Assembly: GCF_027887165.1 (NCBI RefSeq) | Contig: NC_077232.1 | Span: forward strand, 15,587,255-15,651,254 | DNA: 64,000 bases | Origin: Monodelphis domestica | Taxonomy: Eukaryota; Chordata; Mammalia; Didelphimorphia; Didelphidae | Direction of reading: 5' to 3' | Shown: one piece after another, positions 46,673 to 58,745 of the stretch | How the letters are laid out: the number at the start of each line of letters is the position of its first letter | How positions within the stretch are numbered: the stretch's first letter is position 1 | Notes under the pieces: generated by a model | Told to the model about the DNA's origin: nothing | The model's database searches: none | What the model saw: only the letters and a program-made list of their open reading frames with translations | Translations under genes and position numbers: made by a program

Positions 46673-47250
46673 TTTCCACTATAATTGAAGAAATTAGAAT
46701 AAGCTATTAAGAAAAAACTATTACTCTTTGCAGATGACATGATAATATACTTTGACCATGCTAGAGGAAAAAAAAAATTTAATTGTTGAAACAACATATT
46801 ACATTAGACAAGTTTCAAGATATGAAACAAACCCATGTAAATTAGTAAGAATTCTGTATATTTTGAAGAAAACCCAAAAGAAATAGAAAAAAATTGTATT
46901 TAAAATATTACAAACTTTATAAAACACTTGTGAGTCTTCTTATCAGTACATACTTGGGAACTATATGGACCTAATTAAGAGATACTTTTCACATGAATAA
47001 AGACATCAAAAATGGAAGAAATAGTAATTTGTATGGGTAGGTGAAGTAAATGTAATAAAAATGAAAATTGTACCAAAATTAATTTATTCAATTACATATC
47101 AATTAAATTATCAGCAATTATTTAATAGAGGAAGAAAAAATTAAGAACATTTTTTTTTCTGTGAAAACAAGCATATTGACAGAACCAATTTAAAAAATGA
47201 AGGAAAAGTCTCCTAATAGTAAAATATTTTCCCTCTCTAGCCAGTTACAA

Positions 47251-48408
47251 TGAGAGTAAAGTTCAAGCATTGTTTTTCACCACCTGTATCCTCTCATTTT
47301 TGTATTGATTCTTCTGTAATAATTAAAATAGTGGAAGACTTAAACTGTGGCAGAATAAAAGAGTGGTTGCTTAAATTGTAACCACAGAAGATATGTTTTC
47401 AAGACAGTGTCTCATTTTTAAATCAAATATAATGTGGTCACCAGGGAAAAATTCCCAATTATTAAATATACCCAAGTCAGCTGGGTTTTATAGAGATTTT
47501 AATTAATACAAATGAGGAATTAAAGAAAGAGAGAAAGAGAGAAAAAAGGAATAATGAGAAAAAAGGGCTATACCAGCCTAGGCCAGCATGAGCCAGCCTA
47601 AGCTGAAAACCCTAAGAGAGGGATCAGTCAGTCTTTTATCAACTCACCACAAGATCTCTGAGAGGGAGCCCTGAGAGAGACCCTTCAAGGCAGCCTTGGC
47701 CAGCTGCCTTGAAGGGTCTCCTCTTTATATTATTTCATTTACCCCATTCTATCTCTCCCTTCCCTTTCCTCTCAGTGCAATCCTCTTTCAGTCCTTGCTT
47801 GATTTCTTACATTTTATCCCCGAGAGAGACTCTTCAAGGCAGCTTTGGCCAGCTGCCTCCTCCACTTCAGCCTTTCCCAGCTGACTGTCCCGAGGGAGAC
47901 CCAAGAGAGAGCCCATTGCTCTCAGCTTTTCCTCTCCTTTTAAAGGGAATTTTCTCCTATGTCACCTCCACTAAGTTCTCACATCTACCAATCATGGTAG
48001 ATGTTTTTCAAAGGACAGACCATTCTTAATTCACACCTAAGAAGGCTTAAATTTTTTATTAAGTTCACACCAAAAAATCTCTGAGTAAGTTCTCACCTCT
48101 TTGCTCCTTGTAAATTCACAAGTTGCCTGACCTTTATAGGTACTTAGCACCCTTTTGTATTAGATCTAAAAATAGGCACAGCTTAACAACTTTTGCCTTA
48201 CTATAAGTATGGGTTTAAGAATTTTTTATTGTTCAGCAAGGAGTTTCTTCCCCTAAAGTATACTTAAGTAGGGGTGGAGTAGAGGTCTCAAATTCCTGAT
48301 CTAAGTAGAGGTCTCACATTCCTAATCTAAGTTCCTTCATTGTTTAAAATGGGGAATGCTCTTAACCAAATCTTATGAAGTAGGGTCTAAGAATTTTTAA
48401 GATTCACA
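47251..48408 (-). repeat. LTR of the pol-type ERV family, reverse
   Basis: On the minus strand it starts TGTGAATCTT, right after the polypurine tract AGGGGGGAT, and ends near TTTACTCTCA. It shares 'catgattggtagatgtgaga' (inverted CCAAT box) with the other LTRs. A long perfect hairpin at 47679-47718 and a second partial copy of that block at about 47824-47860 are special to this copy. Confidence 0.75.
47679..47718. repeat. 15-bp perfect inverted repeat (hairpin) in the LTR
   Basis: Arms 47679-47693 (gacccttcaaggcag) and 47704-47718 (ctgccttgaagggtc) are exact complements with a 10-base spacer. A related block recurs near 47824-47860. Confidence 0.9.
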
Positions 48409-49450
48409 ATCCCCCCTGATGATCATTGGGGGACTAGTTTCCCCATTGATCATTTAACATAATCATCTTGTAGTCCTAAATGCACTTCTAACTGTAGATA
48501 TAAACAATATTCAATTTTCTAAGAGGAAATTAGAGTAGTGAGGGAGGAATAGAAAAGAAAGAAAGCAAAACCAATGTTTTGCTAGGTGCATTGACAGAAT
48601 GCCAAATTAGGGGCAGTCCCTTTTGACATAAATGTTTACAATTACAATAAATGTTCAATCAAAGTTCAGCTCAATCAACCATATCCAAAGTTCATTTTTT
48701 ATCTTCTTGACGTAGTCTGGGTTTTCTGGCATCTTTCTGCAACAATTCATTGTCTGGATTTAGGAGTTAACAAGCTTCTTTCTTGAAGATATTTTCTCAA
48801 ACAAAAATAAAAATCTTGGATTTTAAATTAAAACACAATCCCACCTGAAGTATGTGTTAAAAACATCCAGTTCAGCTCAGAAAGACTTATGGGGGTGTAT
48901 GAGTCAATTATCAAAAGAAGAGAAAAAACAACCAAATACATAAGGGAAAAAAATTCAAAATAGGCCCTTGTATAGGTCCAATTTAAAGTAATTTCTATTA
49001 CACAAATCTGTAGGACAGAATGCAATACTATTTCACTAACCCATTTGCAGCCAAGTCTACAGGAAGTTGCCAAAATGTAAGAAAGAAAAAAATTAGAATT
49101 CTATTTTGATAGGGAAGCATCATTCCCTCATTTGATTTTTAACATTCTTAGGGATACAGGGAGCCAACATGATAGTCAAATTTTGTATTTGTATGAGTAC
49201 TTCCCAAAAAGTGTAGATACAAGGAAGTCCTACAACTTAACATATGTCAAGCATCACAACCTCAAGTCTCACATTATTATTTCCTGTGTGCCCTTATTGG
49301 CACTTTTTAGGTTAAGTCTGTGCTCCTTGTTTTTTATCCCTTTTTCTGGAATCATACATTAACATTAATCACAGTCTTAAAACATTTTATCAATAAATGG
49401 CAAGTTCCCATAGTTTAAAGCTTCTGGGTATGCATTGACATTATAGCAAG

Positions 49451-49492
<42 letters not shown>

Positions 49493-49560
49493 TATTAAAC
49501 TTCTTTTTTTAAAAAGAAAATGTACCTTTATTCTTTCATTTTTTTCTTTTTTTTGCATTT
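48409..49560 (-). repeat. ERV 3' block, reverse, lacking env
   Basis: The complement aligns with 27440-28601, including 'ggactgcccctaatttggc' (near 48605-48623 on the other strand) and the polypurine tract. A (TA)n tract at about 49451-49495 interrupts it. It runs into the poly-T of the adjacent L1. Confidence 0.65.
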
Positions 49561-49569
49561 GAAAAAGTA

Positions 49570-52500
49570 ATTTTCTTTTTTTTTAATTTTAAACATTATT
49601 TTATTTAGTCATTTCCAAACATTATTCACTGGAAACAAAGATCATTTTCTTTTCCTCCCCACGCCCCCTCCTACTTCCTTTCCCTCTCCCATAGCCAAAG
49701 CACGATTCCACTGGTTATCACATGTGTTCTTGACTTGAACCCATTTCCCTGTTTTTGGTATTTGCATTAGAGTGTTCATTTAGAGTCTCTCCTCAGTCAT
49801 ATCCCCTCAACCCCTGTAGTCAAGCAGTTCCTTTTCATTCGTGTTGTTACTCCCAGAGTTTATCCTCTGCTTGTGGATAGTATTTTTTAGATCCCTGCAG
49901 ATTGTTTAGGGACATTGCATTGCCACTAATGGAGAAGTCCATCACCTTCAATTGTACCACAATGTATCAGTTTCTGTGTACAATGTTTTCCTGGTTCTGC
50001 TCCTTTCGCTCTGCATCACGTCCTGGAGGTAGTTCCAGTCTCCATGGAATTCCTCTACTATATTATTCCTTTTAGCACAATAGTATTCCATCACCAACAT
50101 ATACCACAATTTGTTCAGCCATTCCCCAATTGATAGGCATCCCCTCGTTTTCCAATTTGTGGCCACCACAAAGAGTGCAGCTATGAATATTCTTGTACAA
50201 GTCTTTTTCCTTATTATCTCTTTGGGGTACAAACCCAGCAGTGCTATGGCTGGATCAAAGGGCAGACAGTCTTTTATCAGCCTTTGGGCATAGTTCCAAA
50301 TTGCCCTCCAGAATGGTTGGATCAATTCACAACTCCACCAGCAATGAATTAGTGTGCCCACTTTGCCACATCCCCTCCAGCATTCATTACTTTCCATAGC
50401 TCTCATGTTAGCCAATCTGCTAGGTGTGAGGTGATACCTCAGAGTTGTTTTGATTTGCATCTCTCTGATTATAAGAGATGTAGAGCACTTTTTCAGGTGC
50501 TTATTAATAGTTTTGATTTCTTTGGCTGAGAACTGCCTGTTCATATCCCTTGCCCATTTGTCAATAGGAGAATGGCTTGATTTTTTTGATTTAGTTCTTT
50601 GTAAATTTGAGTAATTAAATCTTTGTCAAAGGTTTTTATGAAGATTGTTTCCCAATTTGTTGCTACCCTTCTGATTTTGGTTACATTGGTTTTGTTTGTA
50701 CAAAAACTTTTTAATTTGATGTATTCCAGATTATTTATTTTGCATTTTGTAACTCTTTCTAATTCTTGCTTAGTTTTGAAGTCTTTCCCTTCCCAAAGGT
50801 CTGACATATATGCTATTCTGTGTTCGCCTAATTTTCTTATAGTTTCCTTCTTTATGTTCAAGTCATTCACACATTTTGAATTTATCTTGGTGTAGGGTGT
50901 GAGGTGTTGATCTAAACCTAATCTTTCCCACACTTTTTCCAATTTTACCAGCAGTTTTTATGAAATAGTGGATTTTTGTCCCAAAAGCTGGGATCTTTGG
51001 GTTTGTCATATACTGTCTTGCTGAGGTTGCTTGCCCCCAGTCTATTCCACTGATCCTCCTTTCTGTCTCTTAGCCAGTACCAAATTGTTATGATGACCAC
51101 TGCTTTTAGTCTGAGATCTGGGATTGCAAGACCCCCTTCCTTTGTATTTTTTTTTCATTATTTCCCTGGATATCCTTGATCTTTTGTTCTTCCAAATGAA
51201 CTTTGTTATGTTTTTTTCTAAATCAGGAAAAAAATTTTTGGAAGTTCCTTGTGTATGGCACTAAATAGATAGATGAGTTTGGGTAGGATGGTCATTTTTA
51301 TTATATTGGCTCGTCCTACCCATGAGCAGTTAATGTTCTTCCAATTGTTCAAGTCTAGTTTTATTTGTGTGGAAAGTGTTTTGTAGTTGTGTTTATGTAG
51401 TTCCTGTGTTTGTCTCGTGAGATAGATTCCTAGGTATTTTATTTTGTCTAAGGTGATTTTGAATGGGATTTCTCTTTCTAGTTCTTGCTGCTGAGCTGTG
51501 TTGGAGATATATAGAAAAGCTGATGATTTATATGGGTTTATTTTGTATCCTGCAACTTTGCTAAAGTTGTAGATTATTTCGATTACTTTTTTGTTTGAAT
51601 CTCTAGGATTCTTTAAGTAGACCATCATGTCATCTGCAAAGAGCGATAATTTGGTCTCCTCCTTGACTATTTTAATGCTTTCAATTTCTTTTTCTTTTCT
51701 AATTGCTACTGATAGTGTTTCTAATACAATGGCAAATAATAGAGGTGATAATGGGCATCCTTGTTTCACTCCTGATCTTAATGGGAATGGATTTAGTTTA
51801 TCCCCATTGCAGATTATATTAGTTGATGGTTTTAGATATATAGTGTTTATTATTTTTAGGAATGACCCTTCTATCCCTATGCTTTCTAGTGTTTTTAGTA
51901 GGAATGGGTGTTGTATTTTATCAAAGGCTTTTTCTGCATCTATTGAGATAATCATGTGGTTCTTGTTGGTTTGCTTGTTGATGTGGTCAGTTATGTGGAT
52001 AGTTTTCCTAATATTGAACCAGCCCTGCATCCCTGGTATAAATCCTACTTGATCATGGTGGATGACCCTTCTGATCACTTGCTGGAGTCTATTTGCTAGT
52101 ATCCTATTTAAGATGTTTGCATCTATATTCATTAGGGAGATTGGTCTATAGTTTTCTTTCTCTGTTTTTGACCTGCCTGATTTTGGAATTAGTACCATGT
52201 TTGTGTCATAAAAGGAGTTTGGTAGAACTCCCTCTTTGCTTATTATGTCAAATAGTTTGTATAGTATTGGAGTTAGCTGTTCTTTGAATGTTTGATAGAA
52301 TTCACTGGTGAATCCTTCAGGCCATGGGGATTTTTTCTTAGGAAGTTCTTTGATGGCCTGTTGGATTTCTTTTTCTGATATGGGATTATTTAAGAAATCT
52401 ATTTCTTCTTCTGTTAGTTTAGGCAATTTATATTTTTATAAATATTCATCCATATCACCTAGGTTGGTATATTTATTGCCATGTAGTTGGGCAAAGTAGT

Positions 52501-53510
52501 TTTTAATGATTGCCTTAATTTCCTCTTCATTGGAGGTGATATGCCCCTTTTCAAACTTGATGCTGTTAATTTGCCTTTCTTCTTTCCTTTTTTTAATTAG
52601 ATTAAACAGTACTTTGTCTATTTTGTCTGTTTTTTCAAAGTACCAGCTTCTAGTCTTATTTATTAGCTTAATGGTTCTGTCACTTTTGATTTTATTAATT
52701 TCTCCCTTAATTTTTAGGATCTCTAGTTTGGTTTTCTTCTGGGGGTTTTTAATTTGTTCGTTCTCAAGTTTTTTGATTTGCATTTCCAATTCCTTGATCT
52801 CTGTCCTCCCTAATTTGTTAATATATGCACTCAGAATTTCCTTTAAGTACTGCCTTAGCTTCATCTCATAAGGTTTGATAGGATGTCTCGCCATTGTCAT
52901 TTTCTTCAACAAAATTATTAATTGTTTCTATGATTTCTTCTCTAACTCTCTGATTTTGGAGTATCATATAATTTAATTTCCAATTAATTTTTTATTTGGC
53001 TCTCCATGTACCCTTACCGATCAATATTTTTATTGCCTTGTGATCTGAAAAGGCTGCATTTATTATTTCCGCTTTTCTGCATTTGAGTGCCATGTTTCTG
53101 TGTCCTAGTGTATGATCTATTTTTCTGAATGTGCCATGTTGTACTGAAAAGAAAGTGTATTCCTTTTTGTTCCTATTTATTTTTCTCCATATGTCTATTA
53201 ATTCTAATTTTTCTAAGATTTCATTCACCTCTTTTACCTCTTTATTGATTATTTTTTGGTTTGATTTATCTAAATTTGATAGTGGGTGGTTCAAGTCTCC
53301 CACTAATATGGTTTTACTGTCTATTTCCTCCTTCAATCCTCCTAGTTTCTCTATTAAAATTTTGGATGCTATACCATTTGGTGCATACATGTTGATTAGT
53401 GATATTTCCTCATTGTCTATACTCCCTTTTAACAGAATATATTTACCTTCCCTATCCCTTTCAATCAGGTCTATTTTTGCTTTGTCTTTTTCAGGTATCA
53501 TGATTGCAAG
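49570..53510 (-). mobile_element. L1 cut within the endonuclease, at the duplication junction
   Basis: The 3' poly-A tail appears as poly-T at about 49571-49583, followed leftward-to-rightward by the 3' UTR (to about 49947), the ORF2 C-terminus, RT and endonuclease. It ends at 53510 inside the endonuclease, and the next base begins sequence identical to 34327 onward. It is the best preserved L1 in the window. The cut may be ordinary 5' truncation or the duplication breakpoint itself. Confidence 0.85.
49948..53501 (-). pseudogene. L1 ORF2, frame-broken and 5'-incomplete
   Basis: In reading order: endonuclease part at 52992-53501 with GDLNHPLS and AFSDHKAI (catalytic Asn/Asp-His signatures); a lysine-rich linker at 52436-52912; RT at 51218-52426 with [28 protein letters not shown] (motif A aspartate present), [10 protein letters not shown] and [10 protein letters not shown] (catalytic FADD); then the C-terminal region at 50541-50942 and 49948-50544 with [16 protein letters not shown]. 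Stops or frame changes separate the four parts. The start of the endonuclease and ORF1 are missing. It cannot encode a working protein, but the RT motifs are intact, so it is fairly recent. Confidence 0.85.
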
Positions 53511-54700
53511 TAATATAGCCTAGATATAGAAGATATCAAAATGTATTATAAGGTGGTAATCATAAAGCTAACAATACAACAATCTGATACTGGCTAATAA
53601 ATAGATTGGTATATCCATGGAATACTTTCAGTAATCAACACATATTAGTAAATAACCATAGTTAGGTAGTATTAGAAAAACCCAATTGTCCAAATTTTTA
53701 GAGGAAGAACCTAAACTTTCACAAAAACTTCTGGGAAAAGTTGAAAAGATATATGGTAAACTAGGCATAGACCAACATCTCATATCACATGTCAAGATAA
53801 TATTAAATGCTTTAGTTGATCACAGAATTAAAGTGGTGCCAAAACAAATTAGAGGAATATTGAACAATTTACCTTTCAAAATCAAAATAAGGTTAGAATT
53901 CATGGCCAAAATATAACATATAGAATATTATTTGAAATCAAATAGATAATTTTGATTGCATTAATTTTTTAAAATGTTGTTCATAAACCCCCAGTGTACC
54001 AAGATTGGAAGGAGAAAATAATTGGGAAATGCATTTATTTATTTTTTTAAACCATGAATCAATACTGCATGTTGGTTCTAAGGCAGAAGAGCAGTAAGAG
54101 GTAGGCAAAGGGGGTTATGTGACTTGCCCAGAGTCACACATCTAGGAAGTATCTGAAGCCAGATTTGAACCTATGGCCTTCCATTTCTAGGCCTAGTTCT
54201 CAATCCACTGTCTTACCTATCTGCCCCTGGGAAAATATTTTTATAACAAGTATCTCTGAAAAAGGCTTGATTTCTCAAATACTGATAGAGAAAACTTAGT
54301 CAAGTAGAAGGCATACCACAATTAATAAGCAGTCAAAGGATATGAAGAGGCAGTTCTCAGATGAAGAAATTAAAATTATAGTCATATGAAAAATGCTCCA
54401 AACCACAATTAATAAGAGAAATGCAAATTAAAACAACTCTGACATAGTATTTCGCATGATCAGTTTGGTTAACAAGACCAAAAAGAGAAATGACTAATGT
54501 TGGAGACAATGGAAGAAAATTGGGAAAATTACACGGAGTTTGTGGAACTGTGAAGTGATAAAGGCATTATAGAAAGTAATCTGAAATCATGTCCAAAGGG
54601 CCATAAAACTATATATGTTCTTTGAACCAGCAATTCTTCTATTAGGTTTTTATCCCAAAGAGATCAAAGAATAAAAAAGATATATATGTATTGTAAAGCC
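53511..54700 (+). mobile_element. Old L1 ORF2 part in duplication copy 2
   Basis: Copy of 34327-35500, decayed in the same way, with a SINE inserted at about 54040-54231. A 76-codon open frame at 53686-53916 is a leftover of ORF2 ('gggaaaagttgaaaag'). Confidence 0.65.
54040..54231 (-). repeat. SINE in duplication copy 2 (first)
   Basis: Partner of 34859-35042 with the same truncations, so it was present before the duplication. Confidence 0.75.
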
Positions 54701-55346
54701 TAGATTGTAACCAATAAAGTATATGGCTTAATTTCCCAAAAAAGGCCATTGGTTAATAATGGCGGCTTACAATCCTGTTAAAAAAGAAGGGATCCTTTGC
54801 CAATCTCCTAAACAAAAACAACAACAACAACAAACCTCTTGTGAGTCCTGCTTCTCATTTATAAGGGAAATTATATCCTTTTCCTGACAGGCCTAATGAT
54901 TTGACCTTTGAACCTTGTCCTGGCAGGTTAATGGACACCTCAAAAGAGGAGGCAGACTTAGAAGCCTTAGCTCTTCTCTCATTTTTCCATCTCATGGGTA
55001 GTAGATCTTTGCTTAATCCAGAAAGATGTCAGCAACAGCTCTGTCACCTGACTGGTCTACTTTAACATAAAATGAATCAAATTATGCTTTAGCTGATCAG
55101 AGCTGCCTTTAGTCTTTAAAATGGGAAAGAGTTCAACAGATACAGAAATGTAGGCAATATGCCTTTCTCTGAATGAATATCAGAGACTTTATGAAACTTA
55201 GATTATTCCAGAAATCTTTAGTTGACTCAAATGGGTTTTCAGTAGCTCTTTCCCTTATTTGGGGACCTTGTTAATCTAGAATGATTCAAATAAAATGACA
55301 TCTGGAGAGAGACAGACAGACATAAAGACAGACAAAGAGAGAGACA

Positions 55347-55396
<50 letters not shown>

Positions 55397-55397
55397 C

Positions 55398-55478
<81 letters not shown>

Positions 55479-57171
55479 CAGAGAGAGAGAGATGGGTTAA
55501 GGAGAAAGAAAGCATAAATTAATCCTACAAATAATTCTTCCCATCTTGGCTGAGTTAACAGTTTCAACATAGCAAATAATCAGTAAGCAGGGGGGAAGTA
55601 TTCTCTTGGAGGATACTAGGTTTAGATATAGTAAAATTGGTCTTCTTGCTCTCATGGCATGCAAAGTCTCATAGGAGAGTAAGACAAATACACACTTAAC
55701 ATTATGATAAAATAATTCAAAATAGATGTATTATAGAAGTATGAAACAAAGAGTTCTATGTACCAAGCAGGAAAAGATCATGGAAGCACGAGGTGTTGGT
55801 TCAAGCTTCTAGGCTCCTGGTGGCTTTCTTGATATCTGGAATTCTGAGCTACATATGAACTCAAGCTATTTGGAACTGAAACTAAATATGACAACAGTAG
55901 GATGAGGCTCTAGGATGGGAGTTGAAGACCAGATTGCCTAAGGAGAGGCAAACTGAGCCATCAGAAATAAAGCAGATCTAAGCTCTCATTCTGATTAATC
56001 ATGGGATTGGGCACCATTGCACTCCCAGAAAAAATAAATGAGAGAGATAGACTCAAATTTTTAAAGAAATCAGGCCAAATAAAGGGTTTTTCTATTAGAG
56101 ATAATTCATTAACATCTCAGGACTTAGCCTAAAAAACAACAAACTTGCATGCAAACTTAATTATTTCCTTCATTTTTTTCTACAAATGCCATTCATTGGT
56201 TGATTTCAATGAGTTTAATGTATTAAGATCAAGAAATTCTGTGGGTTCAAGCCTATAAAATCATAGATCATGAATAGACAGTTGAGCTTCTTTTGAATTT
56301 AGTCAAATAATGGACACATCTAGTTCAAAGCAAAGACATTTAGTGGGATAAAAAAAGACAAAAACAAGAAATGATTCTGTCATAAGACTTTATTATTCTT
56401 CAGTTTGTCTTCTATTTTAAAAGACTTCCAAGAGATAATTGTTGGATGCTCTGTAATTCCAACAAACTTGATAGAACTTTTAATTTCATATTGAGATAAA
56501 TGTTTAGGACCAAAGATACATTTTATTTATGGCTCAAAGACCACGTTTTCTCTGAAATTTACTCTCTCATACTACAAAATTATCAACTTATTCACAGGGA
56601 AATTAAAACATTAGGTATCTACAAAAAAGTTATATTTCCTTGTAGAAAGAAAAATTAGATATGAAGAATAAGAACTGGCAATCAATTTAGGAAAGAATAT
56701 TCTTCACTGGATAATTAAGGAAATTTTCATGAAGGGGGTGACAATTCAATTGAATTTTAAAAACAAACAAACATTTTTTTATCTAAGAAAGGCAACAGTC
56801 ATTCTAGAAACATAAAACCGTAGACATAATGTCATGGAGGAAAGAAATCAAAGTTTAAGTTGAAGGGAGACTCCTTCTATGACTTTACTGGTGTATAGAA
56901 ATAATTGTTTTACCTACAGCATTACCATTTCCTTTCTACTTCTCTGATATAATATAACCATTTGTACTTGGTTTGTAAACAATTGAATTATTAGATACAG
57001 ACAAGGGTATCTCTTAAACATATCTAACTAATACATATACTGGATTTCTTCTTCCTTTCAGTAAAATAATTGCTTAGGTTTGATGTATTGTATCTGCTTG
57101 TCATTTAGACAAAACATAAACCATTATTTCACTTTTAAGTTACTTATTATGTTGTGTTATATATCAACACT
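54701..57171. other. Intergenic DNA downstream of OR-C
   Basis: Copy of 35501-37895. Contains the expanded GA tract. No gene recognised. Confidence 0.5.
55304..55493. repeat. (GA)n microsatellite, expanded allele in copy 2
   Basis: About 190 bp of GA/GACA units, about 89 bp longer than the copy 1 partner. It produces long leucine/serine-rich frames on the minus strand that are not genes. Confidence 0.9.
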
Positions 57172-58173
57172 CTAATCATGTATTATCTTACATTTTAAAA
57201 TTCTTAAAACATGACATTTTTTGGAGAAAAACACTATTTTGATAATCCTGCACAGTGCAGTCTTGATTTTTGTGTTTCTCAGACTATAGATTATGGGGTT
57301 AATGAATGGAGGCAATATTGTATAAGTCATAGAAATTAGAAGATTCTGGATTGGGGATGTATCTGATAGGGGACCTAGAACTGTGGCCAGGCCAGCAAGG
57401 ACAAATAAGAAGAAGATAATCAACTGAGGAGAACAGGTGGACAAAGCTTTGTAGCGTCCTTCCACAGAGGGCATTTTAAATACAGTGGAGAAGATGTAAC
57501 CATAGGATATAATTAAAAAACCAAAGCAGAATAATACTATAGTTGAACTAGCAGCAAGGAGAACATACTCAGTATTACGAACCTCAGAGCATGAAACCTT
57601 CAAGATATGAGGGATATCACAAAAAAACTGATGGATCACATTGGATCCTGAGAAAGGTAAGCGGAACATGTTCCCTGTATGTATAGCTGAATAGAAAAAC
57701 CCACTGAGCCATGAACTGGTTGCCACCCAAATGCATCGGGCTGGTGTCATGATCACCCCATAGTGCAGGGGCTGACAGATTGCCACAAAGCGATCATAGG
57801 ACATGGCCACAAGCAAAGCAACCTCTGTTGCTGCAAAGAAGATAAAGAAAAATATCTGAAGAGCACAGCCAAGCAAAGAAATGGTTCGATTATATGTCAG
57901 AGAATTCACAATAAATTTGGGAAGAGTGACCGAGATGCAGCCGATATCCAACAAGGATAAGTTACTCAGAAAAAAGTACATTGGAGAGTGAAGGAGTGGG
58001 TCAGTGACAATGGCAGCGATAGTGAGAAAATTACCCATCAAAGCTGCCATATAAATCAGCAGGAATAGCACAGCATGTAAGACTTGTAGCTCCCTGATGC
58101 TGGAATATTCCATGAGGAAGAATTCCATGATGACGGAGAAATTACCCATGACTGCTAGTGTACTATAATTCAT
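57172..58173 (-). CDS. Olfactory receptor, family 14-like (OR-C)
   Basis: A 333-residue intact odorant receptor, the young paralogue of OR-B. All family marks are kept: PMYFFLSNLSLLDIG, the TM3 cysteine C103, SYDRFVAIC with R128, loop-2 cysteines C185 and C195, KALSTCSPQ, NPIIYSLRN. By eye it differs from OR-B at 14 of the first 117 residues (6, 14, 35, 43, 45, 46, 60, 79, 94, 96, 111, 113, 114, 117) but at only two positions from there to the end of TM7, plus a short changed and one-residue-shorter piece near residues 316-319. The starts are as in OR-B: ATG at 58171-58173 or, more likely, codon 9 at 58147-58149. The N-terminal variants at 14 and 35 agree with OR-A, so they may be ancestral or acquired by gene conversion. 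Confidence 0.95.
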   Translation of the reverse strand: MNYSTLAVMGNFSVIMEFFLMEYSSIRELQVLHAVLFLLIYMAALMGNFLTIAAIVTDPLLHSPMYFFLSNLSLLDIGCISVTLPKFIVNSLTYNRTISLLGCALQIFFFIFFAATEVALLVAMSYDRFVAICQPLHYGVIMTPARCIWVATSSWLSGFFYSAIHTGNMFRLPFSGSNVIHQFFCDIPHILKVSCSEVRNTEYVLLAASSTIVLFCFGFLIISYGYIFSTVFKMPSVEGRYKALSTCSPQLIIFFLFVLAGLATVLGPLSDTSPIQNLLISMTYTILPPFINPIIYSLRNTKIKTALCRIIKIVFFSKKCHVLRILKCKIIHD

Positions 58174-58205
58174 CTTGATACAACATGAGTAGAAGATATC
58201 AGATT

Positions 58206-58207
58206 CT
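58206..58207 (-). other. Candidate splice acceptor before OR-C
   Basis: Same pyrimidine tract and AG as before OR-B, unchanged after the duplication. Confidence 0.5.
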
Positions 58208-58218
58208 AAAAGAGAGAA

Positions 58219-58710
58219 AATAAAAACATCTAATGATATAGAAAGTATTCATGAAATTCATTCCCACTAATCATGTTATAATGGCAATCACATCATATTT
58301 AAAGATCCAAGTTAATACCTAATTGGGAGTGGAACTGGCACTGTGAAACATGGGCATAATGGTCCCAAAGCAGAGACCTGTTTGCTCTTGAAAGCTTTTA
58401 AAGATACATAAAGGTACATGTAAGTGTATGAGAGAATAGATGATATATTTGTCCCAATATATAACTGTTAGCTAGCTTTAGTTTTTCAATATATATTTTG
58501 CAGAGAAATAGGAAAAGACTTGATATCTTAGCTCATGAAAAGGATGTTTTCAGCTCAATAGAATTCTTAGGAGCTTTGATCTTTTGAGTTCAGAAAATAG
58601 TTAAAAACAAACCCCATCATAGACCTAAAGACTGAATCATCTAATCAAAGGGACACTAACATACAAATCAAATTTAACCTGTATAGAGAAGTTTTCCAAG
58701 GCATTTATGA

Positions 58711-58745
<35 letters not shown>

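Larger units (their letters stand above)
44151..47235 (+). mobile_element. Old, degenerate L1 (OR-B unit), twice interrupted
   Basis: The early part shows the endonuclease-type 'atactgtttacaagaaacac' (reading CLQET). Later words match 29900-31300 of the OR-A unit. A hAT-like element (45564-46055) and an LTR-like segment (46280-46672) sit inside it. The L1 text resumes after the latter ('aagaaattagaataagct', 'ctctttgcagatgac' for the FADD region) and ends at the reverse LTR. Confidence 0.6.

Noticed and set aside
47696..48029. Plus-strand frames of 62-106 codons in the reverse LTR
   Set aside because: LTR sequence read in the antisense direction; not shared with other LTR copies.
55276..55570. 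Leucine/serine-rich minus-strand frames
   Set aside because: Products of the (GA)n tract; length differs between duplicates only by repeat number.
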